Part shown: piece after piece, positions 48,051-57,896 of the stretch | Layout: the number at the start of each line of letters is the position of its first letter | How positions within the stretch are numbered: position 1 is the first letter of the stretch | Source: Methylobacterium symbioticum | Lineage (GTDB): Bacteria; Pseudomonadota; Alphaproteobacteria; Rhizobiales; Beijerinckiaceae | Length of the DNA stretch: 64,000 bases | Assembly: GCF_902141845.1 (NCBI RefSeq) | Contig: NZ_CABFPH010000010.1 | Coordinates: 1 to 64,000, forward strand | Direction: 5' to 3' | Made by a program: the position numbers and the translations under genes | The notes under the pieces: generated by a model | Database searches by the model: none | What the model was told of the DNA's origin: nothing | Seen by the model: the letters and a program-made list of their open reading frames with translations, nothing else

Positions 48051-48761
48051 TCAGTTCTCCTTGAAGCGGTAGCCGACGCCGTACAGGGTCTCGATCATGT
48101 CGAAGTTCTGGTCGGTGACCTTGAACTTCTTGCGCAGCCGCTTGATGTGGCTGTCGATGGTGCGGTCGTCCACGTAGACCTGATCGTCGTAGGCCGCGTC
48201 CATCAGGGCGTTGCGGCTCTTCACCACGCCCGGGCGCTGGGCCAGCGCCTGCAGGATCAGGAACTCGGTGACGGTGAGCGTGACCGGCTCGCCCTTCCAG
48301 GTGCAGGTGTGGCGCTCGGGGTCCATCATCAGCGCGCCGCGCTCCAGAGAACGGGCGGCGACATCGGCCTCGCGCTGGGCGGCGTTCGGGCCGTCCTTGG
48401 GGGCGAAGCGGCGCAGCACGGCCTTCACCCGCTCCACGAGGAGGCGCTGCGAGAACGGCTTATGGATGAAGTCGTCGGCGCCCATCTTGAGGCCGAACAG
48501 CTCGTCGATCTCCTCGTCCTTCGAGGTGAGGAAGATCACCGGAAGGTCCGATTTCTGCCGCAGGCGTCGGAGAAGCTCCATCCCGTCCATGCGCGGCATC
48601 TTGATGTCGAAGATCGCGAGGTCCGGCGGCGAGTGCCGCAGGCCGTCGAGGGCGGAGGCGCCGTCCGTGTAGGTCTGGATGCGGTAGCCTTCGGTTTCGA
48701 GGGCGATCGACACGGAGGTCAGAATGTTGCGGTCGTCGTCGACGAGGGCGATGGTCGGCAT
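48051..48761 (-). CDS. chvI: Response regulator ChvI
   Basis: 236 residues, OmpR-type. The receiver has [20 protein letters not shown], phospho-Asp in [13 protein letters not shown], and Lys in [10 protein letters not shown]. The winged-helix domain ends with [20 protein letters not shown] and [11 protein letters not shown], the ChvI C-terminus. First gene of the chvI-chvG-hprK set; its promoter is in the 277 bp shared with the divergent HugZ-like gene. Confidence 0.95.
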   Translation of the reverse strand: MPTIALVDDDRNILTSVSIALETEGYRIQTYTDGASALDGLRHSPPDLAIFDIKMPRMDGMELLRRLRQKSDLPVIFLTSKDEEIDELFGLKMGADDFIHKPFSQRLLVERVKAVLRRFAPKDGPNAAQREADVAARSLERGALMMDPERHTCTWKGEPVTLTVTEFLILQALAQRPGVVKSRNALMDAAYDDQVYVDDRTIDSHIKRLRKKFKVTDQNFDMIETLYGVGYRFKEN

Positions 48762-49038
48762 GCGCGTTCCCTGACTGAAACGGCGGCGGCGGGGCCTGGG
48801 CCGGAAGCGGCGGGCCCGGCCCCGGTCCGGGGCAGGCGTGAGCGCGAAGACGGGGCTTGGACTGAACGCCGGTCCGGGCCCGCTTCGCACCGAAGGGACA
48901 GTCGCTTTAGTATGAAGCTTTGAAAAAAGCGAGCGCCGCGCGTAGCTTGGCCGTATCGTCCGGCTGCCGCGGCATCGCCGCCCCTCGCCCGGGCGGGCCC
49001 GATCGCTATGATCTGTCGGGCAGATTCGGGGAGGAGCG

Positions 49039-49797
49039 ATGAGCGAGACGCAGACGTCCGGCACCGGGCCGGCACGGCCCCTGCCGGCGGCGGAGGCCGG
49101 GTTCGACGCGATCGGCCTCGCGCGAGAGCTCCTGCGCAGCGTGCGTTCCGGCGCGCTCGCCACCCTGGAGCCGGACGGCACGCCCTTCGCCTCCCTGGTG
49201 ACGATCGCCACCGATTCGGACGGCACGCCCCTGATGCTGCTGTCGCGGCTCTCGGCGCATACCCGCAACCTGCTCGCCGATCCGCGCTGCTCGCTGCTCT
49301 TCTCGGCCGGCGGCAAGGGCGACCCCCTCGCTCATCCCCGGCTCACCGTCGTCGGGCGGGCGGTGCCGTCCCAGGAGGACCGCGTCCGCGCCCGCTTCCT
49401 GGCCCGCCACCCCAAGGCCAAGCTCTACGCCGACTTCCCCGATTTCGGCTTCTTCGCCCTGGAGCCGGCCGCGGGTCACCTCAACGGCGGCTTCGCCAAG
49501 GCCGCCACCCTGACGCGGGCGGAGCTGCTCCTCGACCTCGCCGGCGCCGAGGCCTTGGTGGCGGGCGAGGCCGGCGCCGTCGCCCATATGAACGCGGACC
49601 ATGCCGACGCGCTCGCGCTCTATGCGGCCGGCGCGGGCGACGGGCCCTGGCGCCTCACCGGGCTCGACCCGGAGGGCCTGGACCTGATGGCAGGCGAGCG
49701 CACGGCGCGGGTCACCTATCCCGAGCCGGTCTCCGACATGGGCGCCCTGCGCAAGAGCCTCGTCGCCATGGCTGCCGCGGCGCGGGCGGGCGGCTGA
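49039..49797 (+). CDS. HugZ-type flavin-fold protein (PNPOx-like + DUF2470)
   Basis: 252 residues. The N-terminal split-barrel ([20 protein letters not shown], then [20 protein letters not shown]) resembles pyridoxamine-phosphate oxidase-like proteins, and the C-terminal DUF2470 domain has [17 protein letters not shown]. This two-domain layout is that of HugZ/HutZ heme-degrading or heme-binding proteins. A heme role is consistent with nearby irr only in the general sense. The start ATG at 49039 gives a short polar N-terminus. Confidence 0.85.
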   Translation: MSETQTSGTGPARPLPAAEAGFDAIGLARELLRSVRSGALATLEPDGTPFASLVTIATDSDGTPLMLLSRLSAHTRNLLADPRCSLLFSAGGKGDPLAHPRLTVVGRAVPSQEDRVRARFLARHPKAKLYADFPDFGFFALEPAAGHLNGGFAKAATLTRAELLLDLAGAEALVAGEAGAVAHMNADHADALALYAAGAGDGPWRLTGLDPEGLDLMAGERTARVTYPEPVSDMGALRKSLVAMAAAARAGG

Positions 49798-49888
49798 TAC
49801 CGGCGGTTGCACCGGGCAGCACGGCCGCTATCGCAGGGAGGGGTCCGGACCCCTATGCAGTCCCGGCCGGGCGCCCCATATAGGCCCG

Positions 49889-50089
49889 ATGAACGATATC
49901 CAGTCCGATACCTATCCCTTCAGCCTCGACGTCGAGCCGGTCGGCGAGTCCGGCAGCCTGTTCCAGTGGAGCATCCGCAAGAACGGCAAGCTGCACCAGC
50001 GCTCGGACCGCAAGCACCCGACTGAGGCGAAGGCCCGCGCCCACGGTGAGGCCGAGATCGAGCGGCTCATCCGCGGCCGCGGCCGCTGA
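49889..50089 (+). CDS. Small conserved-looking protein, unknown
   Basis: 66 residues: [20 protein letters not shown] followed by [20 protein letters not shown] and a helical end. The layout, a beta strand pair plus one helix, resembles the many small 'FQWxIRxNGK' proteins of Rhizobiales, but no function is known to me. It precedes lepA by 229 bp. Confidence 0.6.
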   Translation: MNDIQSDTYPFSLDVEPVGESGSLFQWSIRKNGKLHQRSDRKHPTEAKARAHGEAEIERLIRGRGR

Positions 50090-50318
50090 GCGCACTGCAA
50101 GCGTAGGACGCGCTTCCCGGCGCGGGCGGTCCCGGACCGTCCGCGCCGTTTCCGTTCCGGGATGCGGCGTCGCCTGGCCGGGATCGCTTCGCCGGGATCG
50201 CTTGGCGCAAGGCCGCCCCCCTGCTATCCCGCGCCTCACCAAATGGATTTCCGTTCCTGACGGCGAGAGCGAGTTCGGCCCCAAGGCCCGAGGCCGCGCG
50301 CCGGAGATTATCGAGCCG

Positions 50319-52124
50319 ATGACCACCGCGCCCATCGACAACATCCGCAACTTCTCGATCGTCGCGCATATCGACCACGGCAAGTCGACGCTCGCCGACC
50401 GGCTGATCCAGGCCACCGGCACGGTCGCCGCGCGCGACATGAGCGAGCAGATGCTCGACTCGATGGATATCGAGCGCGAGCGCGGCATCACCATCAAGGC
50501 GAACACCGTCCGCCTCGAATACAAGGCGCAGGACGGACGCGACTACGTCCTCAACCTCATGGACACGCCTGGCCACGTGGACTTCGCCTACGAGGTCTCG
50601 CGCTCGCTCGCCGCCTGCGAGGGCTCGCTCCTCGTGGTGGACGCCTCCCAGGGCGTCGAGGCGCAGACGCTCGCCAACGTCTATCAGGCGCTCGACGCCA
50701 ACCACGAGATCGTCCCCGTCCTCAACAAGGTCGATCTGCCGGCGGCAGAGCCCGACCGGGTCAAGGAGCAGATCGAGGAGGTGATCGGCCTCGACGCCTC
50801 GGACGCGGTGCCGATCTCGGCCAAGACCGGGCTCAACATCGATCTGGTTCTGGAGGCCATCGTCAAGCGCCTGCCGCCGCCGAAAGGCGACCGGAGCGCG
50901 CCGCTCAAGGCCCTGCTCGTCGATAGCTGGTACGACGTCTATCTCGGCGTGGTCGTGCTGGTGCGCATCGTGGACGGCGTGCTCAAGAAGGGCATGACCA
51001 TCCGTATGATGGGCGCGGACGCGGTCTACGGCGTCGACAAGATCGGCGTGTTCCGGCCGAAGATGGCCGACATCGCCGAGCTCGGCCCCGGCGAGGTCGG
51101 CTTCCTCACCGCTTCGATCAAGGAGGTGGCCGACACCCGCGTCGGCGACACCATCACCGAGGACAAGCGCCAGACCGCGGAGATGATGACGGGCTTCAAG
51201 GAGGTCCAGGCGGTCGTCTTCTGCGGCCTCTTCCCCGTCGATGCGGCCGAGTTCGAGAACCTGCGCTCGGCCATGGGCAAGCTCCGGCTCAACGACGCCT
51301 CGTTCTCCTACGAGATGGAGACCTCCGCCGCGCTCGGCTTCGGCTTCCGCTGCGGCTTCCTCGGGCTCCTGCATCTCGAGATCATCCAGGAGCGCCTGGA
51401 GCGCGAGTTCAACCTCGACCTCATCTCGACGGCGCCCTCCGTGGTCTACCGCCTGGCCATGCGCGACGGCGAGATCAAGGAGCTGCATAACCCGGCCGAC
51501 ATGCCCGATCCGATGAAGATCGAGACCGTCGAGGAGCCCTGGATCCGCGCCACGATCCTCACCCCCGACGAATATCTCGGCGGCGTGCTGAAGCTTTGCC
51601 AGGACCGCCGCGGCATCCAGGTCGACCTCAACTACGTCGGCAAGCGGGCCATGGTGGTCTACGACCTGCCGCTGAACGAAGTGGTGTTCGACTTCTACGA
51701 CCGCCTCAAGTCGATCTCGAAGGGCTACGCCTCCTTCGACTACCACGTCTCCGATTACCGCGAGGGCGACCTCGTGAAGATGTCGATCCTCGTCAACGCC
51801 GAGCCGGTGGACGCCCTCTCGATGCTGGTCCACCGCACCCGGGCGGAATCCCGCGGCCGGGCGATGTGCGAGAAGCTGAAGGACCTGATCCCGCGCCACC
51901 TGTTCCAGATCCCCGTCCAGGCGGCGATCGGCGGCAAGATCATCGCCCGCGAGACCATCCGGGCGCTGTCCAAGGACGTGACCGCCAAGTGCTACGGCGG
52001 CGATATCTCGCGCAAGCGCAAGCTCCTCGACAAACAGAAGGAGGGCAAGAAGCGCATGCGCCAGTTCGGGCGGGTCGAGATCCCGCAGGAGGCCTTCATC
52101 GCCGCCCTGAAGATGGACGATTGA
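50319..52124 (+). CDS. lepA: Elongation factor 4 (LepA)
   Basis: 601 residues, the usual length. [20 protein letters not shown] (G1), [20 protein letters not shown] (G3) and [14 protein letters not shown] (G4) make the GTPase; the C-terminal LepA-specific domain has [20 protein letters not shown] and ends [18 protein letters not shown]. It is a ribosome-binding translational GTPase that back-translocates or aids initiation. The frame extends upstream but homology starts at [11 protein letters not shown], fixing the start at 50319. Confidence 0.98.
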   Translation: MTTAPIDNIRNFSIVAHIDHGKSTLADRLIQATGTVAARDMSEQMLDSMDIERERGITIKANTVRLEYKAQDGRDYVLNLMDTPGHVDFAYEVSRSLAACEGSLLVVDASQGVEAQTLANVYQALDANHEIVPVLNKVDLPAAEPDRVKEQIEEVIGLDASDAVPISAKTGLNIDLVLEAIVKRLPPPKGDRSAPLKALLVDSWYDVYLGVVVLVRIVDGVLKKGMTIRMMGADAVYGVDKIGVFRPKMADIAELGPGEVGFLTASIKEVADTRVGDTITEDKRQTAEMMTGFKEVQAVVFCGLFPVDAAEFENLRSAMGKLRLNDASFSYEMETSAALGFGFRCGFLGLLHLEIIQERLEREFNLDLISTAPSVVYRLAMRDGEIKELHNPADMPDPMKIETVEEPWIRATILTPDEYLGGVLKLCQDRRGIQVDLNYVGKRAMVVYDLPLNEVVFDFYDRLKSISKGYASFDYHVSDYREGDLVKMSILVNAEPVDALSMLVHRTRAESRGRAMCEKLKDLIPRHLFQIPVQAAIGGKIIARETIRALSKDVTAKCYGGDISRKRKLLDKQKEGKKRMRQFGRVEIPQEAFIAALKMDD

Positions 52125-52162
52125 GGTTCGTCCACGTTTCGTGGACGTGTTAGGGTCGTGCC

Positions 52163-52456
52163 ATGCGGCGGGACGACGTCATCGCGCGGCTGCGCGCCTC
52201 CGAGAGTGACCTGCGCCGATCCGGCGTCCAGGAGCTTTGGCTCTTCGGCTCGGTCGCCCGTGACGAGGCGCGAGATACCAGCGATGTCGACCTGTTCGTG
52301 GATCCCGATTACACGCGTTTCGGCTTCGTCGAATTGATCCGTGTCGAGGAGCAACTTGCACGCGATCTCGGCCGCACGGTCGACCTGACCACGCGCGAGG
52401 GCTTGCATCCCTACCTTCGACCAACGATCGAGCGTGAGGCGATCCGGGTGCTGTGA
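52163..52456 (+). CDS. MNT-type nucleotidyltransferase (antitoxin-like)
   Basis: 97 residues. LWLFGSVARDEARDTSDVDL shows GS and DxD, the minimal nucleotidyltransferase motif, with a short C-terminal helix. In HEPN/MNT toxin-antitoxin pairs, MNT proteins AMPylate or block the HEPN partner. Its TGA overlaps the ATG of the HEPN-like gene, the standard coupled arrangement. Confidence 0.85.
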   Translation: MRRDDVIARLRASESDLRRSGVQELWLFGSVARDEARDTSDVDLFVDPDYTRFGFVELIRVEEQLARDLGRTVDLTTREGLHPYLRPTIEREAIRVL

Positions 52457-52809
52457 TGAAGCGCACGCCCGCCGCGCGCCTGGTCGATATTCGCGAGATG
52501 ATCGATGCCGTCGCGGCGATGGTCGAGAATGTCGATCTCAGAACCTACCGCAAGGACCTGAAGCTGCGCTTGGCTGTCGAGCGCTGCGTTGAGATCGTCT
52601 CCGAGGCGAGCCGCCATATCTCCGCGACGGATAAGGCCGGCTTTCCCGCGGTACCCTGGCCGGAAATCGCAGCGATCGGCAACAAACTGCGCCACGAATA
52701 CAATCGCGTCGATGATCTGATCGTTTGGCAGGTCGCGACGGAAGCCTTGCCGGCCCTGCGGCCCACCATCGTCAGGCTTCTGGAAAGCGCCAGCCCATCG
52801 GAATCCTGA
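52456..52809 (+). CDS. HEPN-domain (DUF86/HepT-like) protein
   Basis: 117 residues, all helical. LRLAVERCVEIVSEASRHIS and VPWPEIAAIGNKLRHEYNRV are DUF86 signatures. In canonical HepT the RNase motif is RNxLxHxY; here the site reads GNKLRHEY, with Gly in the usual Arg position and Arg shifted next to the His, a variant seen in part of the family. It overlaps the MNT gene by one base. Likely the toxin-like partner of the pair. Confidence 0.82.
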   Translation: MKRTPAARLVDIREMIDAVAAMVENVDLRTYRKDLKLRLAVERCVEIVSEASRHISATDKAGFPAVPWPEIAAIGNKLRHEYNRVDDLIVWQVATEALPALRPTIVRLLESASPSES

Positions 52810-52831
52810 TCGCCCGGTCGAGGCTGCCCAC

Positions 52832-53293
52832 TCACGCCACCCGGATCTGCGTCGCGATCCGCGGCGGCTCCTCGGCGCCGGTATCCGCCTCGATGATGCG
52901 CATGTCGAGGCGGCCCTGATCGTCGCGGAACACGTCGTAGATCACCCGGTCCACCACAGCGTTGCCTTCGCCGAAGATCAGCACGCGCGGCTTGTGGGCG
53001 ATCACGTCGTCCACGCTGCCATAGCTCGCCGAGGCGATGATCACCTCGTCGCCGACCTGGCAGGTGCGCGCGGCGGCCCCGTTCAGGATGCAGCAGCGCG
53101 AGCCGGCGGGGCCGTAGAGCACGTAGGTGCTGATCCGCGCGCCCGACATCTTGTTCCAGATCTCGACGAATTCGAGCGGATCGAGCCCCGCCTCGCGGCA
53201 GAGGTCGGAATCGATGGTGATCGAGCCATGATAGTTCAGGTCGGCGCCCGTCACCCGGATGCCGTGCAGCTTGGCCCGCACGAAGCTCTGCAT
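52832..53293 (-). CDS. panD: Aspartate 1-decarboxylase
   Basis: 153 residues. [20 protein letters not shown] includes the Gly23-Ser24 self-cleavage site that yields the pyruvoyl cofactor, and [19 protein letters not shown] is the conserved C-terminal half. It makes beta-alanine from aspartate for pantothenate and CoA. The tail past residue 115 is longer than in the 126-residue E. coli enzyme. Start [10 protein letters not shown] is fixed by homology. Confidence 0.97.
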   Translation of the reverse strand: MQSFVRAKLHGIRVTGADLNYHGSITIDSDLCREAGLDPLEFVEIWNKMSGARISTYVLYGPAGSRCCILNGAAARTCQVGDEVIIASASYGSVDDVIAHKPRVLIFGEGNAVVDRVIYDVFRDDQGRLDMRIIEADTGAEEPPRIATQIRVA

Positions 53294-53377
53294 CGCGTTC
53301 CCCCTCGCCGCCCCGTCGCCGGGCGGATTCGCCGCCCTTCTAGAGGCTCGCGCGGCGGAGGGCTACGGCCGGCCGCC

Positions 53378-53605
53378 TCAGTGAGCGGGCGCCGGGGCCG
53401 TCTGGCTGTCCTGGCGGGCCTGCTTGTTAGCCCGGTGGCGGCCGATGGCACAGCCCGCCGCAGCGCCGACCAGACCGTGATGGCCGGCATAATGCCCGGC
53501 AATGCCGCCGACGACGGCGCCTTTCAGGCAGCCCTTGGCCTCGGCGGTGCCGGCTGCGGTCAGGGCGGCGAGCGCCAGTGCGGTCGCAGCGATGGTGCGG
53601 ATCAT
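53378..53605 (-). CDS. Small exported glycine-zipper protein
   Basis: 75 residues. Signal peptide MIRTIAATALALAALTAAGT to AEA, then GCLKGAVVGGIAGHYAGHHG and LVGAAAGCAIGRHRANKQ, a glycine-zipper segment with two Cys. Such proteins are common periplasmic or outer-membrane-associated small proteins with no defined role. ATG at 53605. Confidence 0.7.
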   Translation of the reverse strand: MIRTIAATALALAALTAAGTAEAKGCLKGAVVGGIAGHYAGHHGLVGAAAGCAIGRHRANKQARQDSQTAPAPAH

Positions 53606-53766
53606 GGGAGTCTCTCCTGAATTCGGCTCTGGGAACGGAGTCGCAGCCCCCCTCGTTCCGGCCTCACGCAAGCGTGACGGACGGCGCCGCGATGCTGGGC
53701 ACGGCACCGAGGCATGAGCGGGCGGCGCTGGCGCAGGCGGCGGGGACACGCCATCTTCGCCCCCCC

Positions 53767-54681
53767 ATGGATGCTCCCCTGTTCGACACCACCCTCGCCC
53801 GCCGCCGCCTCGCCCGCGCCCGGGCCGCAGGCTACGCCGACTTCCTGCTCGCCCGCGTCGCCGAGGATCTCGAGGATCGGCTCGCGGCGGTGCTGCGGCG
53901 CTTCACCGACGCCGTCGATCTCGGCACGCCGGCCTCTGCAGCGGCCCGCCTGCTGGCGCGGCGTCCGGAGGCTGCCACGACGCTGCGCCTCGCACCGCTG
54001 CCCGAGCCGGCCGAGTCCGGCTTCGCCCTGGCGGTGGCCGATCCCGAGGCGCTGCCGCTCGGCCCAGCCAGCATCGATCTCGCCGTCTCGCTCCTGGCGC
54101 TCCAGGGCGTGAACGACCTGCCGGGCACCTTGATCCAGCTCCGCCGGGCCCTGCGCCCGGACGGGCTGTTCCTCGGCTGCCTCCTCGGTGGGGCGACCCT
54201 GACGGAGCTGCGCCAGAGCTTCGGCCAGGCCGAGAGCGAGGTGGAGGGCGGGGTGAGCCCCCGCGTGGCGCCCTTCGCGGCGGTGCGGGAGCTCGGCAGC
54301 CTGATGCAACGGGCGGGCTTCGCCCTGCCGGTGGTCGATGCCGAGACCGTCACCGTGCGCTACGCCGACCCGTTCCGCCTGATGCGCGACTTGCGCGCGC
54401 TCGGCCTCACCAACGTGCTCGCCGAGCGCCGCCGCACGCCGCTGCGCCGCGACACCCTGATGCGCGCGGCGGCCCTCTATCAGGAGCGTTTCGCGGATCC
54501 GGACGGGCGCGTGCGCGCCACCTTCGAGCTGCTCTGGGTCTCCGGCTGGGCGCCGCATGCGAGCCAGCAGAAGCCGCTGCGCCCAGGCAGTGCGCAGACC
54601 CGCCTCGCCGACGCGCTGGGCACCACCGAACTCCATGCGGGGCTGACCTCAGGACCGAGCAAGGACAGGAGCGCGCCATGA
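53767..54681 (+). CDS. SAM-dependent methyltransferase-like protein (BioC/NDUFAF5-like)
   Basis: 304 residues. LFDTTLARRRLARARAAGYA with LLARVAEDLEDRL is the N-terminus typical of alphaproteobacterial NDUFAF5-like proteins, and later LAVSLLALQGVNDLPGTLIQ and ALRPDGLFLGCLLGG are post-motif regions of a Rossmann methyltransferase fold. Motif I (GxGxG) is not obvious, so SAM binding may be altered; in mitochondria the homologue hydroxylates an Arg of complex I. It is followed by DUF427 with ATGA overlap. Confidence 0.75.
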   Translation: MDAPLFDTTLARRRLARARAAGYADFLLARVAEDLEDRLAAVLRRFTDAVDLGTPASAAARLLARRPEAATTLRLAPLPEPAESGFALAVADPEALPLGPASIDLAVSLLALQGVNDLPGTLIQLRRALRPDGLFLGCLLGGATLTELRQSFGQAESEVEGGVSPRVAPFAAVRELGSLMQRAGFALPVVDAETVTVRYADPFRLMRDLRALGLTNVLAERRRTPLRRDTLMRAAALYQERFADPDGRVRATFELLWVSGWAPHASQQKPLRPGSAQTRLADALGTTELHAGLTSGPSKDRSAP

Positions 54682-55034
54682 AGCTGCCGGGCCCCGACCA
54701 TCCGATCACGATCCTGCCGCAGCCGGGCCTCGTCCGGGTGATCGTGGAGGGCAGCGTCGTCGCCGAGACTCGCGCGGCGTTGAGCTTGCAGGAGGCGGGC
54801 TACCTGCCCGTCCTCTACATCCCGCGCGCGGACGTGCTGGGCGTGGTGCGCCGCTCGACCCGGCGCAGCCATTGCCCCTACAAGGGCGACGCCAGCTATT
54901 TCGATCTCGTGGTCGGCGCGACCGAGCGGGCGGACGCCGCCTGGAGCTACGAGGACCCGTTCCCGGCGGTCGCCGCCATCCGCGGCCATCTCGCCTTCTA
55001 TCCGGGACGGGTGGACGCGATCGAGCAGGGCTGA
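54678..55034 (+). CDS. DUF427 protein
   Basis: 118 residues. VRVIVEGSVVAETRAALSLQ, YLPVLYIPRADV and SHCPYKGDASYFDLVVGATE are the DUF427 hallmarks, a small beta-tent fold of unknown function. It overlaps the methyltransferase-like gene by 4 nt (ATGA). Confidence 0.9.
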   Translation: MKLPGPDHPITILPQPGLVRVIVEGSVVAETRAALSLQEAGYLPVLYIPRADVLGVVRRSTRRSHCPYKGDASYFDLVVGATERADAAWSYEDPFPAVAAIRGHLAFYPGRVDAIEQG

Positions 55035-55039
55035 GAGGC

Positions 55040-55576
55040 CTATTTCTGCAGATCCTGCGCCATCTTCAGGTGTTCGGCCAGGGTGGGCTCGGTCTTGCGC
55101 GCGAAGGCCTTGAGAGGCGCATTGTCGCCGCCGTTCCCATAGCGCTGGAACAGGTCGACGGCATCCTTGTGCGCCTTCACCTGATCCTCGCGGTACTGTT
55201 TGTTGAACGCGGCTCCCTGCAGGCCCTTCAGGGTGTCGAGCTTCTTCTGGTGGGTGCTGTCGAGGGCGGTGGGCAGCGTCGCCTGGATCTTCCCGTCCTG
55301 GATCACCTGCTTCATCTCGCCCGAGCTCTTCTCGTGGTCGGCGATCATGTGCTTGGCGAAGGCCTTGGCTGACTCGTCGCCGCGCTCGGCCGCGAGCTGG
55401 CTCGATTGCAGCTCGAACATGTCGCTGATCGCGGCCTCGGTCACGAAATCGGCCGTCGCGGGTGCACGGCCGACGAGGGAGTTCAGCCCGCTCTTCTCGC
55501 CGATCGATTGCGCGGATGCGGGCATGGCGGCGAGGAGGAGGGCTGCGGCGAGGGCGGTGCGCGTGAATGGCGTCAT
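55040..55576 (-). CDS. Exported DUF4142 (ferritin-like) protein
   Basis: 178 residues with a signal peptide (MTPFTRTALAAALLLAAMPA-SA). DFVTEAAISDMFELQSSQLA, KAFAKHMIADHEKSSGEMKQ and EDQVKAHKDAVDLFQRYGNG are DUF4142 motifs; the fold is a four-helix bundle with His/Glu positions suited to metal binding. It is periplasmic. Family members are often stress-linked. Confidence 0.9.
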   Translation of the reverse strand: MTPFTRTALAAALLLAAMPASAQSIGEKSGLNSLVGRAPATADFVTEAAISDMFELQSSQLAAERGDESAKAFAKHMIADHEKSSGEMKQVIQDGKIQATLPTALDSTHQKKLDTLKGLQGAAFNKQYREDQVKAHKDAVDLFQRYGNGGDNAPLKAFARKTEPTLAEHLKMAQDLQK

Positions 55577-55673
55577 GGGACAGATCTCCGGGTTCTACCC
55601 GGGAAGGCGGAGGAGCGCCGGCCAAGTTCCGCCCCGAGCAGGTTCCCCCGGACACGCGCCCTCGGCCGGCCTC

Positions 55674-57200
55674 CTACAGGCTCGCCCCATCGATCAGACC
55701 CCAGAAACCGTATTTGCGCCCGTGCTTGCGGCGCAGGCCGGCCTTGTAGACGTCCGGCTCCGGCGCGACGGCGCCTGGCGCCAGCCGCTCGGCCAGCGCG
55801 TCAAGTTCGAGGTAGTAGCGGGCCGCGTGGGGGTAGGCGGCACTCAGCCCCTTGTCGAGGATGGTGTCGAGCAGGCACCGGAACAGCAGCGTCGCCGCCC
55901 GTGGATGGTCGTCCGCCAGCGCCTCCGCCGCGGGCGCGAGGATCGCGTAGCGCGTCCCGTCCCAGGCCTCGGGATGGGCGAGGACCAGGCGGGCGGCGCG
56001 TTCCAGATTCGGCCAGCCGACAAGGAAGGCGAGCGCCCGGTGCCGGGTGGGGAAGGAATCCGCATGGGCGAAGGCCCGCGCCAGCGCCTCGTCGTCCTCG
56101 AAATCCGGCAGCTTGGCGAGGTAGTCGCGCAGCATCGCGGCGTCGAGCAGGTCCGCGAAGCGCCCCCAGCGCAGGTCCTGCGCCTCCTGCCCACGGCCGA
56201 GGGCCTCGAGCGCCCGGATCTCGATGGCGACGCGGTCCCGGTCCGGATGGGCCTCCTCCACGAATCCAGCGATCAGCTCGGCACGGGTGGTGGTGCGGAC
56301 GGCCGGCGCCGGCCGGCGCAGCCAGTCGAGAGCCTCGGCGGCTCGGCCCCCTTCGACCAGACGCGAGGCGATGGCCACCTGGTCCGGCGCCTCCGGCATC
56401 AGCGCCTCCTCCAGGGCGATGAAGGCGTCGATATCGCCGCGCCGGTCGGCGATGTCCTGGCGCACCCGCTGCATCAGCGCACGGCGGAACCGGCTCTCCC
56501 AATCCGGCCGGCCCTGGCTGGCAGCATCGCCCAGGGCGCCGAGCGCCTCGGCGAGACCCCGGTCGAGGTCACCGAGGGCGTCCGGATCGAGCCGCGCCAC
56601 GAGGTCCCGCAGCAGGGTGCCGAGGAACCCGTCCGGATCGGCCATGATGCGGGGCACGAGGCCGAGTGCGAACCGCGCCGCCGCCTCCAGCGGCAGTGCC
56701 GCGGCGATCTCCACGGCGGCGTCCGTGGCGCGCTCGTAGAGCCCGCCGATCCGGCCGCTTCCGTCATCGACCCGGTTCAGCACCGCATCGGAGCCGCCGA
56801 GAAAGCGCACGAGCCGGTCGAGGGCGGCCTCCGGATCGAGGGGGCGCAGCTCGTTCAGGATCACCGTGACGGTGGCGTCGAGGTCGATCGCGAAGCTGCG
56901 GCGCTTCTGCCAGTCGATATAGCCGCGCGCGCCTTCCAGCGCGGCGAGCCGGCGGTCGACGATGGCAGCCACGGCGTCCGGCCCCTGGCGGGCGGCGAGC
57001 GCCGCGCTGACGAGCTTCTTGAAGGCGGGATTGCGGGCGGTCTCGCCGAGGATCAGACCGATCAGGCGATCAGGCCCGAGCTCGGCCAGGGTCTCCGGCG
57101 AGGGCGTGGTGCGGCGTGTGCCCTTGGGACGATCGGGTTTGGGACGATCGAGCTTCGACCGCTCAGGCCGCGCCGCCTTCGAGGTCCGCGCGCCCGCCAT
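55674..57200 (-). CDS. DUF6880-family protein
   Basis: 508 residues, all-helical TPR-like. LAELGPDRLIGLILGETARN, RGYIDWQKRRSFAIDLDATV and VLNRVDDGSGRIGGLYERAT match a family of long helical proteins common in Alphaproteobacteria whose role is unknown. Residues 1-30 are a basic disordered lead with KLDRPKPDRPKG. ATG at 57200 has GGAGGT 8 nt upstream; a GTG at 57218 is the alternative. The C-terminus YKAGLRRKHGRKYGFWGLID is basic. Confidence 0.78.
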   Translation of the reverse strand: MAGARTSKAARPERSKLDRPKPDRPKGTRRTTPSPETLAELGPDRLIGLILGETARNPAFKKLVSAALAARQGPDAVAAIVDRRLAALEGARGYIDWQKRRSFAIDLDATVTVILNELRPLDPEAALDRLVRFLGGSDAVLNRVDDGSGRIGGLYERATDAAVEIAAALPLEAAARFALGLVPRIMADPDGFLGTLLRDLVARLDPDALGDLDRGLAEALGALGDAASQGRPDWESRFRRALMQRVRQDIADRRGDIDAFIALEEALMPEAPDQVAIASRLVEGGRAAEALDWLRRPAPAVRTTTRAELIAGFVEEAHPDRDRVAIEIRALEALGRGQEAQDLRWGRFADLLDAAMLRDYLAKLPDFEDDEALARAFAHADSFPTRHRALAFLVGWPNLERAARLVLAHPEAWDGTRYAILAPAAEALADDHPRAATLLFRCLLDTILDKGLSAAYPHAARYYLELDALAERLAPGAVAPEPDVYKAGLRRKHGRKYGFWGLIDGASL

Positions 57201-57241
57201 GTCGTCCGACCTCCGCACCGAGCCCCAGAGCGTCGCCGGCC

Positions 57242-57481
57242 CTAATCCTCGACCTTGGCGACCGGGCGATCGTTACCTCGGGCGGTCTCGTCGTGCCAGG
57301 CTCCGGCCTTGTCCTGGTAGCGGATGCCCTCGGTCGATCCGGGGACCTGCTGCTCGGCTGCGGCGGCCTGAGCGGCCTGCAGGGCCTCCTCCCGGCTCGG
57401 GAAGGTCTCGGAGAACACGTCGCCGACCTTGTAGGCGAAGCCGCCGTCGTGCTCGACGATGTGGTAGATGACCTCGGACAT
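57242..57481 (-). CDS. DUF2188-like small protein
   Basis: 79 residues. IYHIVEHDGGFAYKVGDVFS, ETFPSREEALQAAQAAAAEQ and YQDKAGAWHDE follow the DUF2188 pattern of a beta hairpin and helix. Function unknown. The ATG at 57481 has GGAGCGTCC just upstream. Confidence 0.75.
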   Translation of the reverse strand: MSEVIYHIVEHDGGFAYKVGDVFSETFPSREEALQAAQAAAAEQQVPGSTEGIRYQDKAGAWHDETARGNDRPVAKVED

Positions 57482-57551
57482 GGACGCTCCTCGACGCTGA
57501 TATCGCTGAGCGCGAACCGTCCGGGACGCGGACCGGTTCCGGTGAACCGGC

Positions 57552-57779
57552 TCAGTGCCGGGTCGGCGGCCGTTCCGAGAGCCGCTCGGCCGCCGCCTCG
57601 CAACCGGCGATCAGCGAGCCGCGCACGTCGTCGGCCGCGTAGCCGACCCCGTCGGGAAAGGCGAGGCTCACCGCCGCGCCGTCCTCGGCCCGGCGGATAT
57701 GGGCGATCCAGCCGCCCTCCCCGCGCTCGAAGCGGACCTCGTAGGTCGCGCCGCCCTTCTCGAACCGATGCGGCTCCAT
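57552..57779 (-). CDS. Small protein, unknown
   Basis: 75 residues: FEKGGATYEVRFERGEGGWI and AHIRRAEDGAAVSLAFPDGV, a short beta-rich chain with a C-terminal helix. It is probably a conserved small cytoplasmic protein; no family assigned. It is divergent from the next exported peptide gene. Confidence 0.55.
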   Translation of the reverse strand: MEPHRFEKGGATYEVRFERGEGGWIAHIRRAEDGAAVSLAFPDGVGYAADDVRGSLIAGCEAAAERLSERPPTRH

Positions 57780-57896
57780 GCCCCTGCCCTATCTTCGCTT
57801 GAGGTCCGGCTTGCCCGGCACGCCCGGCCGGCGAACTCTGCCGGCGCGGGCACGCCGCCCTCGGCGGCAGGGCGCCCGGCCCACGAGGAGGCTCGC

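Noticed and set aside
45528-48923. 1131-codon plus-strand frame across hprK-chvG-chvI
   Set aside because: Runs antisense through three well-identified genes and shows only GC-bias shadow sequence.
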